DNA from: Geobacteraceae bacterium
GTDB taxonomy: Bacteria; Desulfobacterota; Desulfuromonadia; Geobacterales; Geobacteraceae
DNA: 64,000 nt
Assembly: GCA_009773645.1 (NCBI GenBank)
Contig: WSYB01000010.1
Span: forward strand, 1-64,000
Direction: 5' to 3'
The notes beneath the pieces were generated by a model. It did no database searches, had not been told where the DNA came from, and saw nothing but the letters and a program-made list of their open reading frames with translations. A program made the position numbers and the translations under genes. Shown in pieces: positions 1 to 9,253 of this stretch (position 1 is its first letter; each line of letters opens with the position of its first letter).

Positions 1-99
1 TTTGCTGTCCAGTCAGAACCGGATTGCCTGTCCAGTTAATTCCGGATTCGGTGTCCAGTTGAAACCGGATGGAGTGTCCAGTATAAGCCGGATTTCGCA
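1..99. mobile_element. Right end of an IS21-like insertion sequence (partial)
   Basis: Four tandem copies of a roughly 24-bp unit with the core TGTCCAGT followed by CCGGAT lie between about 7 and 95. The last unit ends in CGCA at 99. Read on the other strand the end begins TGCGAAATCCGG and then repeats ACTGGACA, which fits the multiple transposase-binding repeats and the TG...CA termini of IS21-family elements. The transposase genes would lie left of the window. Family assignment is by pattern only. Confidence 0.5.
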
Positions 100-819
100 G
101 TGCATGGTTGGAGCTGCGATGCCCGTTACTGGCGTGCCCAGGTTCCATATTTTTCTAAGAAAAACCGTGTTGTCATCCTTGACCTTGCCGGCCACGGCCA
201 TTCAGGTGCGGCACGTTCGCAATACAGCATGAAGTCCTTCGGAGAGGATGTTCGAGCAGTGACCGAAGCAACTGGTAGCCGGAGTGTGATCCTCATAGGT
301 CATTCCATGGGCGGCCCGGTCATCGCTGAAGCTGCCCGACTCATGCCAAATAAGGTTTTGGGACTTATCGGCGTAGATACCCTTGAAAACATCGAGTATC
401 CGATGACTCGTGAAGAACTCAATCAAATGATCGCTCCACTTGAAAAGGACTTTCAAACAGGGAGCAGACAATTCGTTAAAGAAATGATTTCACCCCGCAC
501 CGATCCGTTGATCAGGGAGTGGATTCTCTCTGATATGTCAGCTGCGCCTCCTTCCGTTGCCTTAAGTGCCATGAAGGAGATGATGTCACAATATATTACA
601 GGTGAGGCAGCCAAGATATTTGACGAAATCCGCGTGCCCGTCATAACCGTGAAAGGCGACCTGTGGCCAGTTAACTATGAAGCCAATCGGAGGCATATGT
701 TTTCATTCGATGCCATTGTTCTGAAAGATGCAGACCATTTCTTAATGCTGGATCGGCCTGAAGAATTCAACAGTGCACTGGAAAAAGCAATTATCAAAAT
801 AACGAAAAAAATTAAGTAG
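100..819 (+). pseudogene. alpha/beta hydrolase, 5'-truncated at the IS end
   Basis: The reading frame begins exactly where the IS-like end stops. Its first residues, VHGWSCDARYW, match the oxyanion-hole strand that normally lies 25-60 residues inside an alpha/beta hydrolase, so the N-terminal strands are missing. The nucleophile elbow GHSMGG, a later acidic residue in VKGDLWP and the catalytic-type His in DADHF are all present in order. GTG at 100 could serve as a start but has no Shine-Dalgarno site. This is an IS-truncated gene, probably inactive. The substrate cannot be told. Confidence 0.7.
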
Positions 820-1083
820 ATTCGGAAAGTGATGCTCAACCAGAAAGATGCATCTGACCAAAAGTTGTCAGCTGATCTCCCGGCCCGTTCAGGATGTTTT
901 TCAACAGCCCACCGGCGACCATTTCCTCATTCTTCGAGGCGACCGGAGAAGAACAGGTAACGATCTTCGGGGTGATTTTTCCACGAAATCCTTGAGGTTT
1001 GGGACGGAATGTATTATTTTGATGGGCGGTGAAATGATCCGATTTCCCTTATACAAATCCGTTTGTTGCCCAAGGAGAATTCA
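820..1083. other. Intergenic region, no supported gene
   Basis: About 260 bp between the broken hydrolase and the cytochrome gene. Open frames exist on both strands but have no convincing start and no recognisable product. The only clear signal is the Shine-Dalgarno AAGGAG at 1072-1077 belonging to the next gene. Confidence 0.5.
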
Positions 1084-3210
1084 GTGCGACGTTTTTTCCT
1101 GTTCATGCTCCTCCTTTCCATTCCGGTCCTGCTCTACGCCAAGGAATTCAAGGTCGTTACCTACAATACCGACAATGCCGGCAAGGTCTTCTTTGACCAC
1201 GACATCCATCTGAAAAAACTGAGCAACAACTGTCCCCTCTGTCACAATTCCCTCTATAATGTCGCCAAGAAGAACCCGACCACCTCCATGGCGGATATGG
1301 ACAAGGGGATGTCGTGCGGCGCCTGCCATAATAAAGTCAAGGCCTTCCCCCTTGCCGAGTGCACGAGATGCCATGTGACGAAGGAAGTCCCCATCGAAAT
1401 TCCCGATTTCGGCACGTTGATCTTCAGCCACAAGTTCCATGTGGCGCTTTACCGGTGCGAGGATTGTCACAACAAGCTGTTCAGGGCCGGCCCCGACAAC
1501 CCGCACATTTCCATGGCCCAGATGGAGCAGGGGCTTTCCTGCGGCGGCTGCCACGACGGCAAAACCGCCTTTTCCGTCAAAGGGGACTGCACTAAGTGCC
1601 ACGCGGTCAAGGACCTGGACTTCGGCGGTCAGGCGTTTTTCGGCCACACTTTCCATCTGGAGATGTACAAGTGCGGCGATTGCCACAGCAAGCTCTTTGT
1701 GGCCGGGCCGAAAGCCAAGCGTTACACCATGCTGGACATGGAGCAGGGGCTTTCCTGCGGCGGCTGCCATGACGGCAAAAGCGCCTTTTCCGTCAAAGGT
1801 GACTGTGAAAAATGCCATCGGACGACCAAGGATGTCACCTTCAAGCCAACCAACGGCTTTTTCCCCCACAAATTCCATCTGGGAATATACCGATGCGCCG
1901 ACTGCCACAGCGGCATCTTTGTAGGCGGCGCCGGAGCCAAGCGTTACACCATGCCTGACATGGAAAAGGCCAGATCGTGCGGCGCCTGCCATCTGGGCGA
2001 TATCGCGTTTTCCGTGACCGGAAGCTGCGACAGATGCCATAAAGACCCCAAAGACATCGTCTACGACGTTAAGGATGCCGGCAAGGCCCCCTTCAGTCAC
2101 TCTGTGCACACGGGAATGTACAAGTGCGACGATTGCCACAACAAGGTCTTTACCACGGGGGTTGCGCGCAAGAGCTCTACCATGGCGGATATGGAGAAGG
2201 GGAAGTCGTGCGGAGCCTGCCACGACGGGAAATCGGCCTTTACCGCTACGGCCAACTGCGGCAAATGTCATCCCGTCAAGGATTTCACCTATGTGGATGA
2301 CGCATTTTTCAGCCATGACAGACATCTGGAGATGTACATATGTTACGATTGCCACAAGGGGCTGTTCGTCGCCGGGCCGGGCAATAAAAGCAGGTCCATG
2401 GCCGAAATGGAAAAGGGGGTGTCCTGCGGCGCCTGCCACCTGGGGGATATCGCGTTTTCCGTGGCCGGGAGCTGCGACAGATGCCACAAATCGACCATCG
2501 ATATTTCCATGAATACCCCGGGGGCCGGGGTGACCTGGTTCAGCCATAAAATTCATACCGGCTTGTACAAGTGCGGCGACTGCCATAACGCCCTTTTTGT
2601 CGGCGGCCCTTCCGCCAAGCGTTATACCATGGCCGACATGGAGAAAGGGAGTTCGTGCGGCGCCTGCCACGACGGCAAAACGGCATTTACGGTCAAGGAA
2701 AACTGCGAAAAATGCCATCCGGTGAAAGAGATAAAGTTCAAAGATTCAGGCGCCATGTTCAGCCACAAGTTTCATATCGGCCTGTACCGTTGCAATGAGT
2801 GCCACGACAAGTTTTTCATTCCCGGGCCGGGGAACAGGCGCGTTTCCATGCCGGAAATGGAGAAGGGGAAATCGTGCGGTGCCTGTCATGAGAGCAAAAC
2901 CGCCTTCTCGGTCACCGGCAGCTGTGCAAAATGCCACAAGACGAGTACGATCAAATATGAGTTTCCTGCCAACATGAAGGTCCAAAGCGTCATGTTCAGC
3001 CACAAGGTGCATATCGGTAAGGGATATAACTGCAGCGACTGCCATTACAAGTTATATGCCGCAGGCGCCGGCAGGAAATCGTTCACCATGAAGGAGATGA
3101 ACGAGGGGAAATCGTGCGGCGCCTGCCATGGCATGGCCATGGCTTTCAGCGTTCGGGAATCGGCTAACTGTATCAGGTGCCATGTTGATCAATCCGACGG
3201 CGCTCCGTAA
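1084..3210 (+). CDS. 27-heme cytochrome of nine c7-type triheme modules
   Basis: Secreted multiheme cytochrome. The start is taken as GTG 1084, 7 bp after AAGGAG, which gives a signal peptide (RRFFLFMLLLSIPVLLYAK); an upstream TTG at 1063 would put charged residues before it. After the signal come nine tandem repeats of about 72 residues. Each has FSHKxH, CxxCH, then SCGxCH, then a third CxxCH: 27 heme-binding motifs in 708 residues. The repeats match the triheme 'nanowire' cytochrome c7 family known from Geobacter polymers such as the 12-heme GSU1996. No lipobox or membrane anchor is visible, so it is probably periplasmic or exported. Modules 4 and 6 are nearly identical in their second half. 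It stands alone; leuS follows 114 bp later. Confidence 0.9.
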   Translation: MRRFFLFMLLLSIPVLLYAKEFKVVTYNTDNAGKVFFDHDIHLKKLSNNCPLCHNSLYNVAKKNPTTSMADMDKGMSCGACHNKVKAFPLAECTRCHVTKEVPIEIPDFGTLIFSHKFHVALYRCEDCHNKLFRAGPDNPHISMAQMEQGLSCGGCHDGKTAFSVKGDCTKCHAVKDLDFGGQAFFGHTFHLEMYKCGDCHSKLFVAGPKAKRYTMLDMEQGLSCGGCHDGKSAFSVKGDCEKCHRTTKDVTFKPTNGFFPHKFHLGIYRCADCHSGIFVGGAGAKRYTMPDMEKARSCGACHLGDIAFSVTGSCDRCHKDPKDIVYDVKDAGKAPFSHSVHTGMYKCDDCHNKVFTTGVARKSSTMADMEKGKSCGACHDGKSAFTATANCGKCHPVKDFTYVDDAFFSHDRHLEMYICYDCHKGLFVAGPGNKSRSMAEMEKGVSCGACHLGDIAFSVAGSCDRCHKSTIDISMNTPGAGVTWFSHKIHTGLYKCGDCHNALFVGGPSAKRYTMADMEKGSSCGACHDGKTAFTVKENCEKCHPVKEIKFKDSGAMFSHKFHIGLYRCNECHDKFFIPGPGNRRVSMPEMEKGKSCGACHESKTAFSVTGSCAKCHKTSTIKYEFPANMKVQSVMFSHKVHIGKGYNCSDCHYKLYAAGAGRKSFTMKEMNEGKSCGACHGMAMAFSVRESANCIRCHVDQSDGAP

Positions 3211-3324
3211 TCGCAACCCCCGCACTATTGACCGTGGCGTTGTCTGCACGATTGCGCGGCAGCATGAATTGTGGTAATAACTCAACATTATAGTAATTCT
3301 GTCAAATGACCCGGAGGAATCAAA

Positions 3325-5799
3325 TTGGAAGAAAAGTATATCCCCAAAGGCGTAGAGGAAAAGTGGCAGAAATTCTGGGAGGCCAACAAGAGTTTTAAGG
3401 CCGTTGAGGATAAGAACAGGAAGAAGTATTACCTCCTGGAGATGTTCCCCTATCCGTCCGGCCGTATTCATATGGGGCATGTGCGCAACTATTCCATAGG
3501 CGATGTGGTGGCCCGGTTTAAAAGGATGAGGGGGTTTAACGTCCTTCATCCCATGGGGTGGGACGCTTTCGGCATGCCGGCGGAGAATGCCGCAATCCAG
3601 CACAAGAGCCACCCGGCCGAATGGACGTACGAAAACATCGCATACATGCGGGGCCAGCTGAAAAAGATGGGGCTTTCCTATGACTGGGACCGGGAACTGG
3701 CCACCTGCGACGTGGAATACTACAAGTGGGAGCAGCTCATTTTCCTGCAGATGTACAAAAAGGGGCTTGCCTACAAGAAGACCTCGTTCGTCAACTGGTG
3801 TCCCACGTGTGAGACGGTGCTGGCCAACGAACAGGTGGAGGAGGGCTGCTGCTGGCGTTGTGACAGCGAGGTTAAACAGAAGGAGCTGGATCAGTGGTCC
3901 TTCAAGATAACCGATTACGCCGAAGAACTGCTGGACTATACCTACAAGCTTCCCGGCTGGCCGGAACGGGTCCTTACCATGCAGCGCAACTGGATCGGGA
4001 AAAGCTTCGGCTGCGAGATCGACTTCCCGCTGGAAGGGCATCTGGCAAAGATCAGGGTCTTCACCACCCGCCAGGATACCCTCTTTGGCGCCACCTTCAT
4101 GTCCCTTGCCCCGGAGCATCCCATGGCGCTGGAACTGACCACTCCCGAAAAACGGGCGGAAGTGGAAGCCTTTATCGACAAGGTGCAGAAGACCGAGAAA
4201 GCAAAGCGCACCGCCGAGGATTTTGAAAAGGAGGGGGTTTTTACCGGAAGCTTCTGCATAAATCCGGTGACCAACCGCAGAATGCCCGTCTATCTGGCCA
4301 ACTTCGTCCTGACCGACTACGGAACCGGCGCCGTCATGGCGGTGCCGACCCACGATCAGCGGGACTTCGAATTCGCCGGGAAATACGGACTTCCCCTGCA
4401 GGTGGTGATTGAGCCGGAAGGGGAAAAACTCGATCCGCAGACCATGGAGTGTGCCGTGACCGCTGAAGGGATCATGGTGAATTCCGGTCAGTTCGACGGC
4501 CTCACGAGCTCTGAGGCGAAGGAGAGGATCGCCGATTACCTGGAAAAGGAGGGGATCGGCAGGAAAACCGTGAATTTTCGCCTGCGCGACTGGGGCATTT
4601 CCCGGCAGCGCTATTGGGGCAATCCGATTCCGGTCATAAACTGCGAGTTGTGCGGGGTGGTGCCGGTCCCCGAAAAGGACCTGCCGGTGGTCCTCCCCAT
4701 GGACGCCACGTTTTCCGGCGAAGGGGGGAACCCCCTCGCCAGGGTGGAAGCGTTTGTCAATACGACCTGCCCGCAGTGCGGCGAGGCGGCCCGCCGTGAG
4801 ACCGATACCATGGATACCTTTGTGGAATCGTCGTGGTATTTTCTCCGCTACTGCTGTCCGGATTTTTTCTCAGGGCCTCTGGACAAGGCCAGGGCCGAAT
4901 ACTGGATGTCGGTGGATCAGTACATAGGAGGGATCGAACATGCGGTGCTGCATCTCCTTTACGCCCGTTTTTTCACCAAGGTGCTGCGCGATCTGGGTTA
5001 CATCGACATCGACGAACCGTTCATCAATCTCCTCACCCAGGGGATGGTGATCAAGGACGGGGCGAAGATGAGCAAGTCCAAGGGGAACGTGGTGGACCCC
5101 AATGCGCTCATCGAGAAATACGGGGCTGATACCGCCAGGCTCTTTTCTCTCTTTGCCGCACCGCCCGAGAAGGACCTGGACTGGAGCGACCAGGGGGTTG
5201 ACGGGAGCTTCCGTTTTCTGAACCGCGTCTGGAAGCTTGCCTATGAAACCCTGCCGCTGATCGAGGGGGCGTCCTCCCTTGATGCCGATACCTTGAGCGA
5301 AGAGGGGAAAGCCCTGCGCCGGGCCGTCCACAAGACCATCAGGAAGGTAAGCGAGGATATCGAAGACCGGTTTCATTTCAATACGGCCATTGCCGCGGTT
5401 ATGGAACTGGTGAATGCCATCCAGTCCTTTGAACCGAAGAACGACCCGCGCCATGCCCCGGTTTTGAAGGAAGCGATTGAAAGCGTTGTTCTCCTTCTTA
5501 CCCCGATTGCCCCGCATTTTGCCGAAGAGCTGTGGGAAGGGCTGGGGCATGCCGGCGGGGTGGAAAAGGCCGGCTGGCCCACCTTTGACCCGTCCGCCGC
5601 CGTTGATGAAGAGTTGTTGATTGTCGTTCAGGTCAACGGGAAGCTGCGCGGCAAGGTCACCGTCCAGGCTGCTGCCGGCGAGGACGAGGTGAAGGGAGCG
5701 GCCCTTGCCGATGAAAAGGTGAAGGCGTTCATGGAAGGAAAGAGTGTCAGGAAGGTGATTTACGTCCCCGGCAAACTGGTGAACATTGTGGTGGGGTGA
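3325..5799 (+). CDS. leuS: Leucyl-tRNA synthetase
   Basis: Class I synthetase that charges tRNA-Leu in the cytoplasm. The 824-residue length is normal. The HIGH signature appears as HMGH at residues 49-52 and the KMSKS loop at 581-585. The Cys-rich zinc knuckles (CPTCE...CWRCD) and the editing-domain motif [14 protein letters not shown] are present. The start is TTG 3325, 7 bp after GGAGGA at 3312-3317; no better in-frame ATG exists. lptE and holA follow closely, so the three are probably co-transcribed. Confidence 0.97.
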   Translation: MEEKYIPKGVEEKWQKFWEANKSFKAVEDKNRKKYYLLEMFPYPSGRIHMGHVRNYSIGDVVARFKRMRGFNVLHPMGWDAFGMPAENAAIQHKSHPAEWTYENIAYMRGQLKKMGLSYDWDRELATCDVEYYKWEQLIFLQMYKKGLAYKKTSFVNWCPTCETVLANEQVEEGCCWRCDSEVKQKELDQWSFKITDYAEELLDYTYKLPGWPERVLTMQRNWIGKSFGCEIDFPLEGHLAKIRVFTTRQDTLFGATFMSLAPEHPMALELTTPEKRAEVEAFIDKVQKTEKAKRTAEDFEKEGVFTGSFCINPVTNRRMPVYLANFVLTDYGTGAVMAVPTHDQRDFEFAGKYGLPLQVVIEPEGEKLDPQTMECAVTAEGIMVNSGQFDGLTSSEAKERIADYLEKEGIGRKTVNFRLRDWGISRQRYWGNPIPVINCELCGVVPVPEKDLPVVLPMDATFSGEGGNPLARVEAFVNTTCPQCGEAARRETDTMDTFVESSWYFLRYCCPDFFSGPLDKARAEYWMSVDQYIGGIEHAVLHLLYARFFTKVLRDLGYIDIDEPFINLLTQGMVIKDGAKMSKSKGNVVDPNALIEKYGADTARLFSLFAAPPEKDLDWSDQGVDGSFRFLNRVWKLAYETLPLIEGASSLDADTLSEEGKALRRAVHKTIRKVSEDIEDRFHFNTAIAAVMELVNAIQSFEPKNDPRHAPVLKEAIESVVLLLTPIAPHFAEELWEGLGHAGGVEKAGWPTFDPSAAVDEELLIVVQVNGKLRGKVTVQAAAGEDEVKGAALADEKVKAFMEGKSVRKVIYVPGKLVNIVVG

Positions 5800-5861
5800 T
5801 TGCAACGGACTGCGTTGCGCCGCCCGCGGCGGAGGAATGCAGCAACAAAGAGGTACAGGTT

Positions 5862-6404
5862 TTGCGCAGATTCTTTTCCTTTCTGGTACTGGTTGCCTGT
5901 TGCTGTGTGAACGGCTGCGGTTATCACCTGTCAAGACCCGAGAGTTCTCTTGTGGCGGGCGGGAAGACGATCAGCATTCCCGTGTTTGCCAACAAGAGTT
6001 ACCGGCCTAATCTGGAGGCCATTCTGACCGGAAGCATGGTGGATGAGTTTGCCATGCGAAGCGGCGGAAGGGTCATGGCGGAGGATGCAGCCGACCTGGT
6101 CCTCTCCGGCACGATAGTTTCCTACTCTAAAACCCCGGTATCTTATACGGCACGTGATACGATAAAGGAGTACAGGGCCACCATGACCATGGAGGCGACC
6201 CTCCGCGAAAAGAAGACCCGCAAGGTGCTCTGGAAGGGGAGCGACTCCCTGAGTCAGGATTTTCCGGCCACCCCCATCGTCTCTGTACAGCAGAATAATG
6301 TGGACATAATTGCCCTGCAGCAGAACAGCGAGGACGCCGCCATCCGGGAAATATGCCGCAAACTGGCCCGGCAGGTATACCAAAAAATTACCGAAGATTT
6401 TTAA
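5862..6404 (+). CDS. lptE: LPS-assembly lipoprotein LptE
   Basis: Outer-membrane lipoprotein that plugs the LptD barrel for lipopolysaccharide export. Start chosen at TTG 5862 behind AAAGAGG, giving MRRFFSFLVLVACCCVNG and then Cys-Gly-Tyr-His-Leu; CGYHL after the lipidated Cys is typical of LptE. The mature part of about 160 residues has the family pattern (SIPVFANKSYRPNLE; later ATMTMEATLREKKTRKVLW). An upstream in-frame extension has no ribosome site. The leuS-lptE-holA order is common in delta-proteobacteria and related bacteria. Confidence 0.88.
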   Translation: MRRFFSFLVLVACCCVNGCGYHLSRPESSLVAGGKTISIPVFANKSYRPNLEAILTGSMVDEFAMRSGGRVMAEDAADLVLSGTIVSYSKTPVSYTARDTIKEYRATMTMEATLREKKTRKVLWKGSDSLSQDFPATPIVSVQQNNVDIIALQQNSEDAAIREICRKLARQVYQKITEDF

Positions 6405-6418
6405 CGGGATACGTTTTC

Positions 6419-7414
6419 ATGAAACCGGACGAGTTTGAAAAGGCCGTGAAGAGAGGGGACATAAGTCCCCTTTATTATGTCTATGGCGATGAGCCTTACC
6501 TTGTGGAGAGGGGGGCCAAGCTTCTGCTGGAAAGCGTGGTGTCTCCGGATTTCCGCGATTTCAATCTCAATACCTTTTACGGCAACGAATGCAAGGGTGA
6601 AGAGATTGTGGAGGTGGCCCAGACGCTGCCGATGTTTGCAGATCGGCGCGTGGTGCTGGTCAAAAAGAGCGATGGGTTGCTTGCGGCGGCTCTGGATATC
6701 TTGTCGGCGTATGTGCAGGACCCCTCACCTTCCACCTGTCTGATATTTCAAGGGGTGAAGATAGACCAGCGGAAGAAATTTTTCGTCGAGTTCAAGAAAA
6801 GAGGGGAACTGGTCGAGTTTAAACGCCCCTATGAGAACCAGTTGGGGGTGTTTATCAGGGAAGAAGCCGCGGTTTACGGCAAGAGAGTGGACGCTGCGGC
6901 AACCGAGTTCCTGGTTTACCTGGTTGGGAACAATCTGCAGGAACTGGCATCGCAGCTGGAGAAGGTTGCCACGTATGTCGGGGAGCGGGGGACCATCAGG
7001 GTCGAAGATGTCAGGGAGATGGTTTCCGATACCAGGGTGGACAGCGTGTTCGAACTGGCTAACTCCTTAGGGGACAAGGACCTGGGGAAGGCCTTGCGTA
7101 ACTTAAATACCATCATGCGTGACGGCGAAGCGCCCCTCATGATCCTTGCCATGATGACCCGTCACTTCCGCCAGCTTTGGAAAGTCAGGGAGCTTCTGGA
7201 CAGGAAGGTCTCGGTCCAGGAGATCGGCAAGGCGACAGGAGTTAATCCTTATTTTGTCAAGGGTGTTATGGAACAGGCGAGGAATTACCGTTTATCGGAG
7301 TTTAAGGGGGTGTTCGAGAGGTTTTTTGAAACCGATCTGGCACTGAAAAGCGGCGGAGGAAAGCCGGTCCATCTCATGGAGTGTCTGGTAATGGATATCT
7401 GCAGGAATAAGTGA
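6419..7414 (+). CDS. holA: DNA polymerase III delta subunit
   Basis: Clamp-loader delta subunit that opens the beta sliding clamp during replication. It has 331 residues from ATG 6419; the longer upstream frame overlaps lptE. Recognisable blocks are PLYYVYGDEPYLVERG near the N terminus, VLVKKSDGLL, then DSVFELANSLGDKDLGKAL and the C-terminal MILAMMTRHFRQLWKVREL helix, all typical of HolA. The Shine-Dalgarno is poor (AACGGGATACG), so translational coupling to lptE, which ends 14 bp upstream, is likely. Confidence 0.92.
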   Translation: MKPDEFEKAVKRGDISPLYYVYGDEPYLVERGAKLLLESVVSPDFRDFNLNTFYGNECKGEEIVEVAQTLPMFADRRVVLVKKSDGLLAAALDILSAYVQDPSPSTCLIFQGVKIDQRKKFFVEFKKRGELVEFKRPYENQLGVFIREEAAVYGKRVDAAATEFLVYLVGNNLQELASQLEKVATYVGERGTIRVEDVREMVSDTRVDSVFELANSLGDKDLGKALRNLNTIMRDGEAPLMILAMMTRHFRQLWKVRELLDRKVSVQEIGKATGVNPYFVKGVMEQARNYRLSEFKGVFERFFETDLALKSGGGKPVHLMECLVMDICRNK

Positions 7415-7426
7415 AGCGTGAAAGGT

Positions 7427-7459
7427 GAAAAAGGGGCTCCGTGCGGGGAGCCCCTTTTT
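7427..7459. terminator. Bidirectional terminator between holA and rpsT
   Basis: AAAAGGGGCTCC, a 4-nt loop, then GGGGAGCCCCTTTT. The A-tract on one side and T-tract on the other let it end both the leuS-lptE-holA transcript and the convergent rpsT transcript. Confidence 0.85.
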
Positions 7460-7483
7460 CGTTCTTATGAGGGGGCGCAGATA

Positions 7484-7750
7484 CTACTGCCCCAGAGTGT
7501 TTACCAGTCTGGTCAAGCGGGAGATGTTGCGTGAGGCGTTGGAGCTGTGGATGACACCCTTTGATGCTGCCGAGTCGATAACCGGGATGGCTGCTGCCAG
7601 AGCTTCTTTTGCGGCGGTTACATCCTTGCCGGCAACGGTTTCGCGCACGCGCTTTATGTAGGTCCGCAGGGTCGAGCGGATATGCTTGTTTCTCTCGTTT
7701 TTCTTCTCGTTTTGCTTGATCCTTTTCAGGGCCGATTTATGGTTCGCCAA
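7484..7750 (-). CDS. rpsT: Ribosomal protein S20
   Basis: Primary 16S rRNA-binding protein of the 30S subunit. It has 88 residues, normal length, very basic, beginning [15 protein letters not shown] and carrying the conserved [10 protein letters not shown]...[22 protein letters not shown] blocks. The initiation codon is TTG 7750 with GGAGGTGCA just upstream. A non-ATG start also occurs in E. coli rpsT, where it is tied to autoregulation; the same here is inference. Confidence 0.96.
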   Translation of the reverse strand: MANHKSALKRIKQNEKKNERNKHIRSTLRTYIKRVRETVAGKDVTAAKEALAAAIPVIDSAASKGVIHSSNASRNISRLTRLVNTLGQ

Positions 7751-7910
7751 ACTGCACCTCCGATTATGTTAAATGGTTAACGGGCTTTCGAAAAACATAT
7801 TTTTACCACTGTTGATGATATTCTGTCAAGGGAAAATTACCCTTACCTGCTATGATATTTCAGATTGGTGCTCCTTCAGGTGGCAGGATCATTTGGCCTG
7901 AAAACGGCAA

Positions 7911-8058
7911 TTGGACACGGATTAACACGGAAAAAGCGGATTAAAACTGATAATTCAAAGAGATTAAACCGGGTTACTACCACGACCTTTTGGGTTAATG
8001 TTCTCAGTGGTTTCAAATCCGTGAAAATCCGTATAAATCAGATTTGATCCGTGTTCAA
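7911..8058. repeat. Degenerate long inverted repeat with ACACGGAT arms
   Basis: The left arm starts TTGGACACGGATTAACACGG at 7911. The right arm ends GATCCGTGTTCAA at 8058. Repeated CCGT/ACGG words lie in both arms, so the 148-bp segment can fold into a long imperfect hairpin. It lies in the 325-bp gene-free gap between rpsT and the cytochrome operon end. The rest of that gap shows nothing. Confidence 0.55.
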
Positions 8059-8075
8059 GATGCTTTTTCTTGGGT

Positions 8076-8861
8076 TTAGTGCTGGAGAATTTCTGTCAGG
8101 CCGGCAAACTCCTGCTCATTCAATGGGATGGGCTGCATGAGGGTCCCGTTTTTGATCCGGCGCGGGTTTGCCACCCATTTTTTCAGGTTTGCTGCCGACC
8201 ACCGCTCCCGTTCGCGGAAGGTGGCCGGGTAGAAAGGAGAGAAGAGGCCGGACAGATTGGGTCCGATCTCCCCCTTGCCGATCCCTCCGTCACGGGTGCT
8301 CAACATACGATGACAGGCGCCGCAATGTTTTTCAAAAATATTTTCCCTCGTCCCGGTATTCTGGAAATGAACCACCAGCGGCGTTTCCTTAGATTTCTTT
8401 GCTGTTGCCCCGGCAAGAATTGCGTTTACCATGTCGGTTATCTCCCCGTCAGCCGGCCGGAAATCGGGCATGTATTGGACCGGTGACTGGATGGCATGAA
8501 AGATTTCCCGGGGTTGTCGCAACAGTGCCGAGCTGTCGAGGTTCGCCGCCGGCCGGTTTCCCTTCCCGCCGATTGTGTGGCAGCGGCGGCAGGCAAAGGT
8601 ATCCATGAGTTTCTTCCCCCTTTCCACCGGCGGAGATCCCTGGATCGTGAACCAGGCGAATCGCCCCGGAATCAGGCCGTCGTGGGCGACCCTCTTTCGG
8701 TCGGTCCGGTCGTCGCCCCGGTGGCAGGTAACGCACCTCCCCCTCTCGACATAATGGCGCTTGTGGCAGCCGAGGCATCCCGGCTGTGCGGCCCCTGCCG
8801 GTGAGGAGAAGAGGACGATGAATGGCAGGGACAGAATCAGAAGGCGAAAAGAAAGGCCCAA
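8076..8861 (-). CDS. extS: Tetraheme class-I-type cytochrome c, last gene of the bc complex
   Basis: Periplasmic cytochrome c, the likely electron exit of the bc complex. Start taken at TTG 8861, giving the signal peptide MGLSFRLLILSLPFIVLFSS; it overlaps the upstream gene by 25 bp. Four CxxCH motifs are seen: a close N-terminal pair (CLGCH, CVTCH), then two single-heme class I domains, CRRCH with a possible Met ligand in YMPDF, and CGACH with Met in TLMQPIPL. A longer frame extends upstream through the neighbouring genes and is a shadow. The symbol follows the order M-N-O-P-Q-S of the G. sulfurreducens selenite/tellurite operon, from memory. No lipobox is seen although ExtS is described as a lipoprotein. 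Confidence 0.7.
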   Translation of the reverse strand: MGLSFRLLILSLPFIVLFSSPAGAAQPGCLGCHKRHYVERGRCVTCHRGDDRTDRKRVAHDGLIPGRFAWFTIQGSPPVERGKKLMDTFACRRCHTIGGKGNRPAANLDSSALLRQPREIFHAIQSPVQYMPDFRPADGEITDMVNAILAGATAKKSKETPLVVHFQNTGTRENIFEKHCGACHRMLSTRDGGIGKGEIGPNLSGLFSPFYPATFRERERWSAANLKKWVANPRRIKNGTLMQPIPLNEQEFAGLTEILQH

Positions 8862-9253
8862 TTTCCCCCCCGGAAAAACATGGCGACAACGGTCAGCGCC
8901 AGGATTGCGAGAAATGTCAGCAGGGTCGCGATATTGACCGAAAGCTGATCCCGGGAGAACCACCGGGCTGCTCTGGCCGGTCTGAGCCATGGCAGCCAGG
9001 GGAGCAGGAGAAAGCATGCGGCCAGCAGGATGACCAGATCGATCAAATATTTCGAATAGCTTACCAGTTCCTGTATCCAGAGAAGGAACCAGGCGGATTT
9101 CACCGGGTTGGGTACCCTGGTGATGGTGGCCTGCTCCTGCAGGGGAGCCGGAACAAGAACCGCCAGGCACAGGACAAAAACGGTGAATATCAGCATGGAA
9201 AGCCTGATCAGCCGGAAGAAGCGCAATGAGCTTTTGATGTATCCGTGTTTCAC
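8837..9253 (-). CDS. extQ: Cytochrome b C-terminal (subunit IV-like) membrane protein
   Basis: Small membrane subunit that completes the quinol-oxidising site of a split cytochrome b. It has 138 residues and three or so hydrophobic segments. After the first comes PAPLQEQATITRVPNPVKSAWFL and then WIQELVSYS. This aligns with the subunit IV region that carries PEWY in ubiquinol/plastoquinol enzymes; here the motif is VKSAW, in line with menaquinol-type variants. It overlaps cytochrome b by 4 bp (ATGA) and the downstream cytochrome c by 25 bp, so expression is coupled. Confidence 0.78.
   Translation of the reverse strand: MKHGYIKSSLRFFRLIRLSMLIFTVFVLCLAVLVPAPLQEQATITRVPNPVKSAWFLLWIQELVSYSKYLIDLVILLAACFLLLPWLPWLRPARAARWFSRDQLSVNIATLLTFLAILALTVVAMFFRGGNWAFLFAF

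Noticed and set aside
1-99. CRISPR array because of evenly spaced repeats
   Set aside because: Units are about 24 bp with an 8-bp core, no spacers of constant length and an IS-type CA end.
848-1213. 121-codon plus-strand frame before the 27-heme gene
   Set aside because: No ribosome site, no recognisable product, and it runs into the signal peptide of the cytochrome in another frame.
1081-2718. Long open frame opposite the 27-heme gene
   Set aside because: It is the antisense of the repetitive heme modules; low-complexity and without any family feature.
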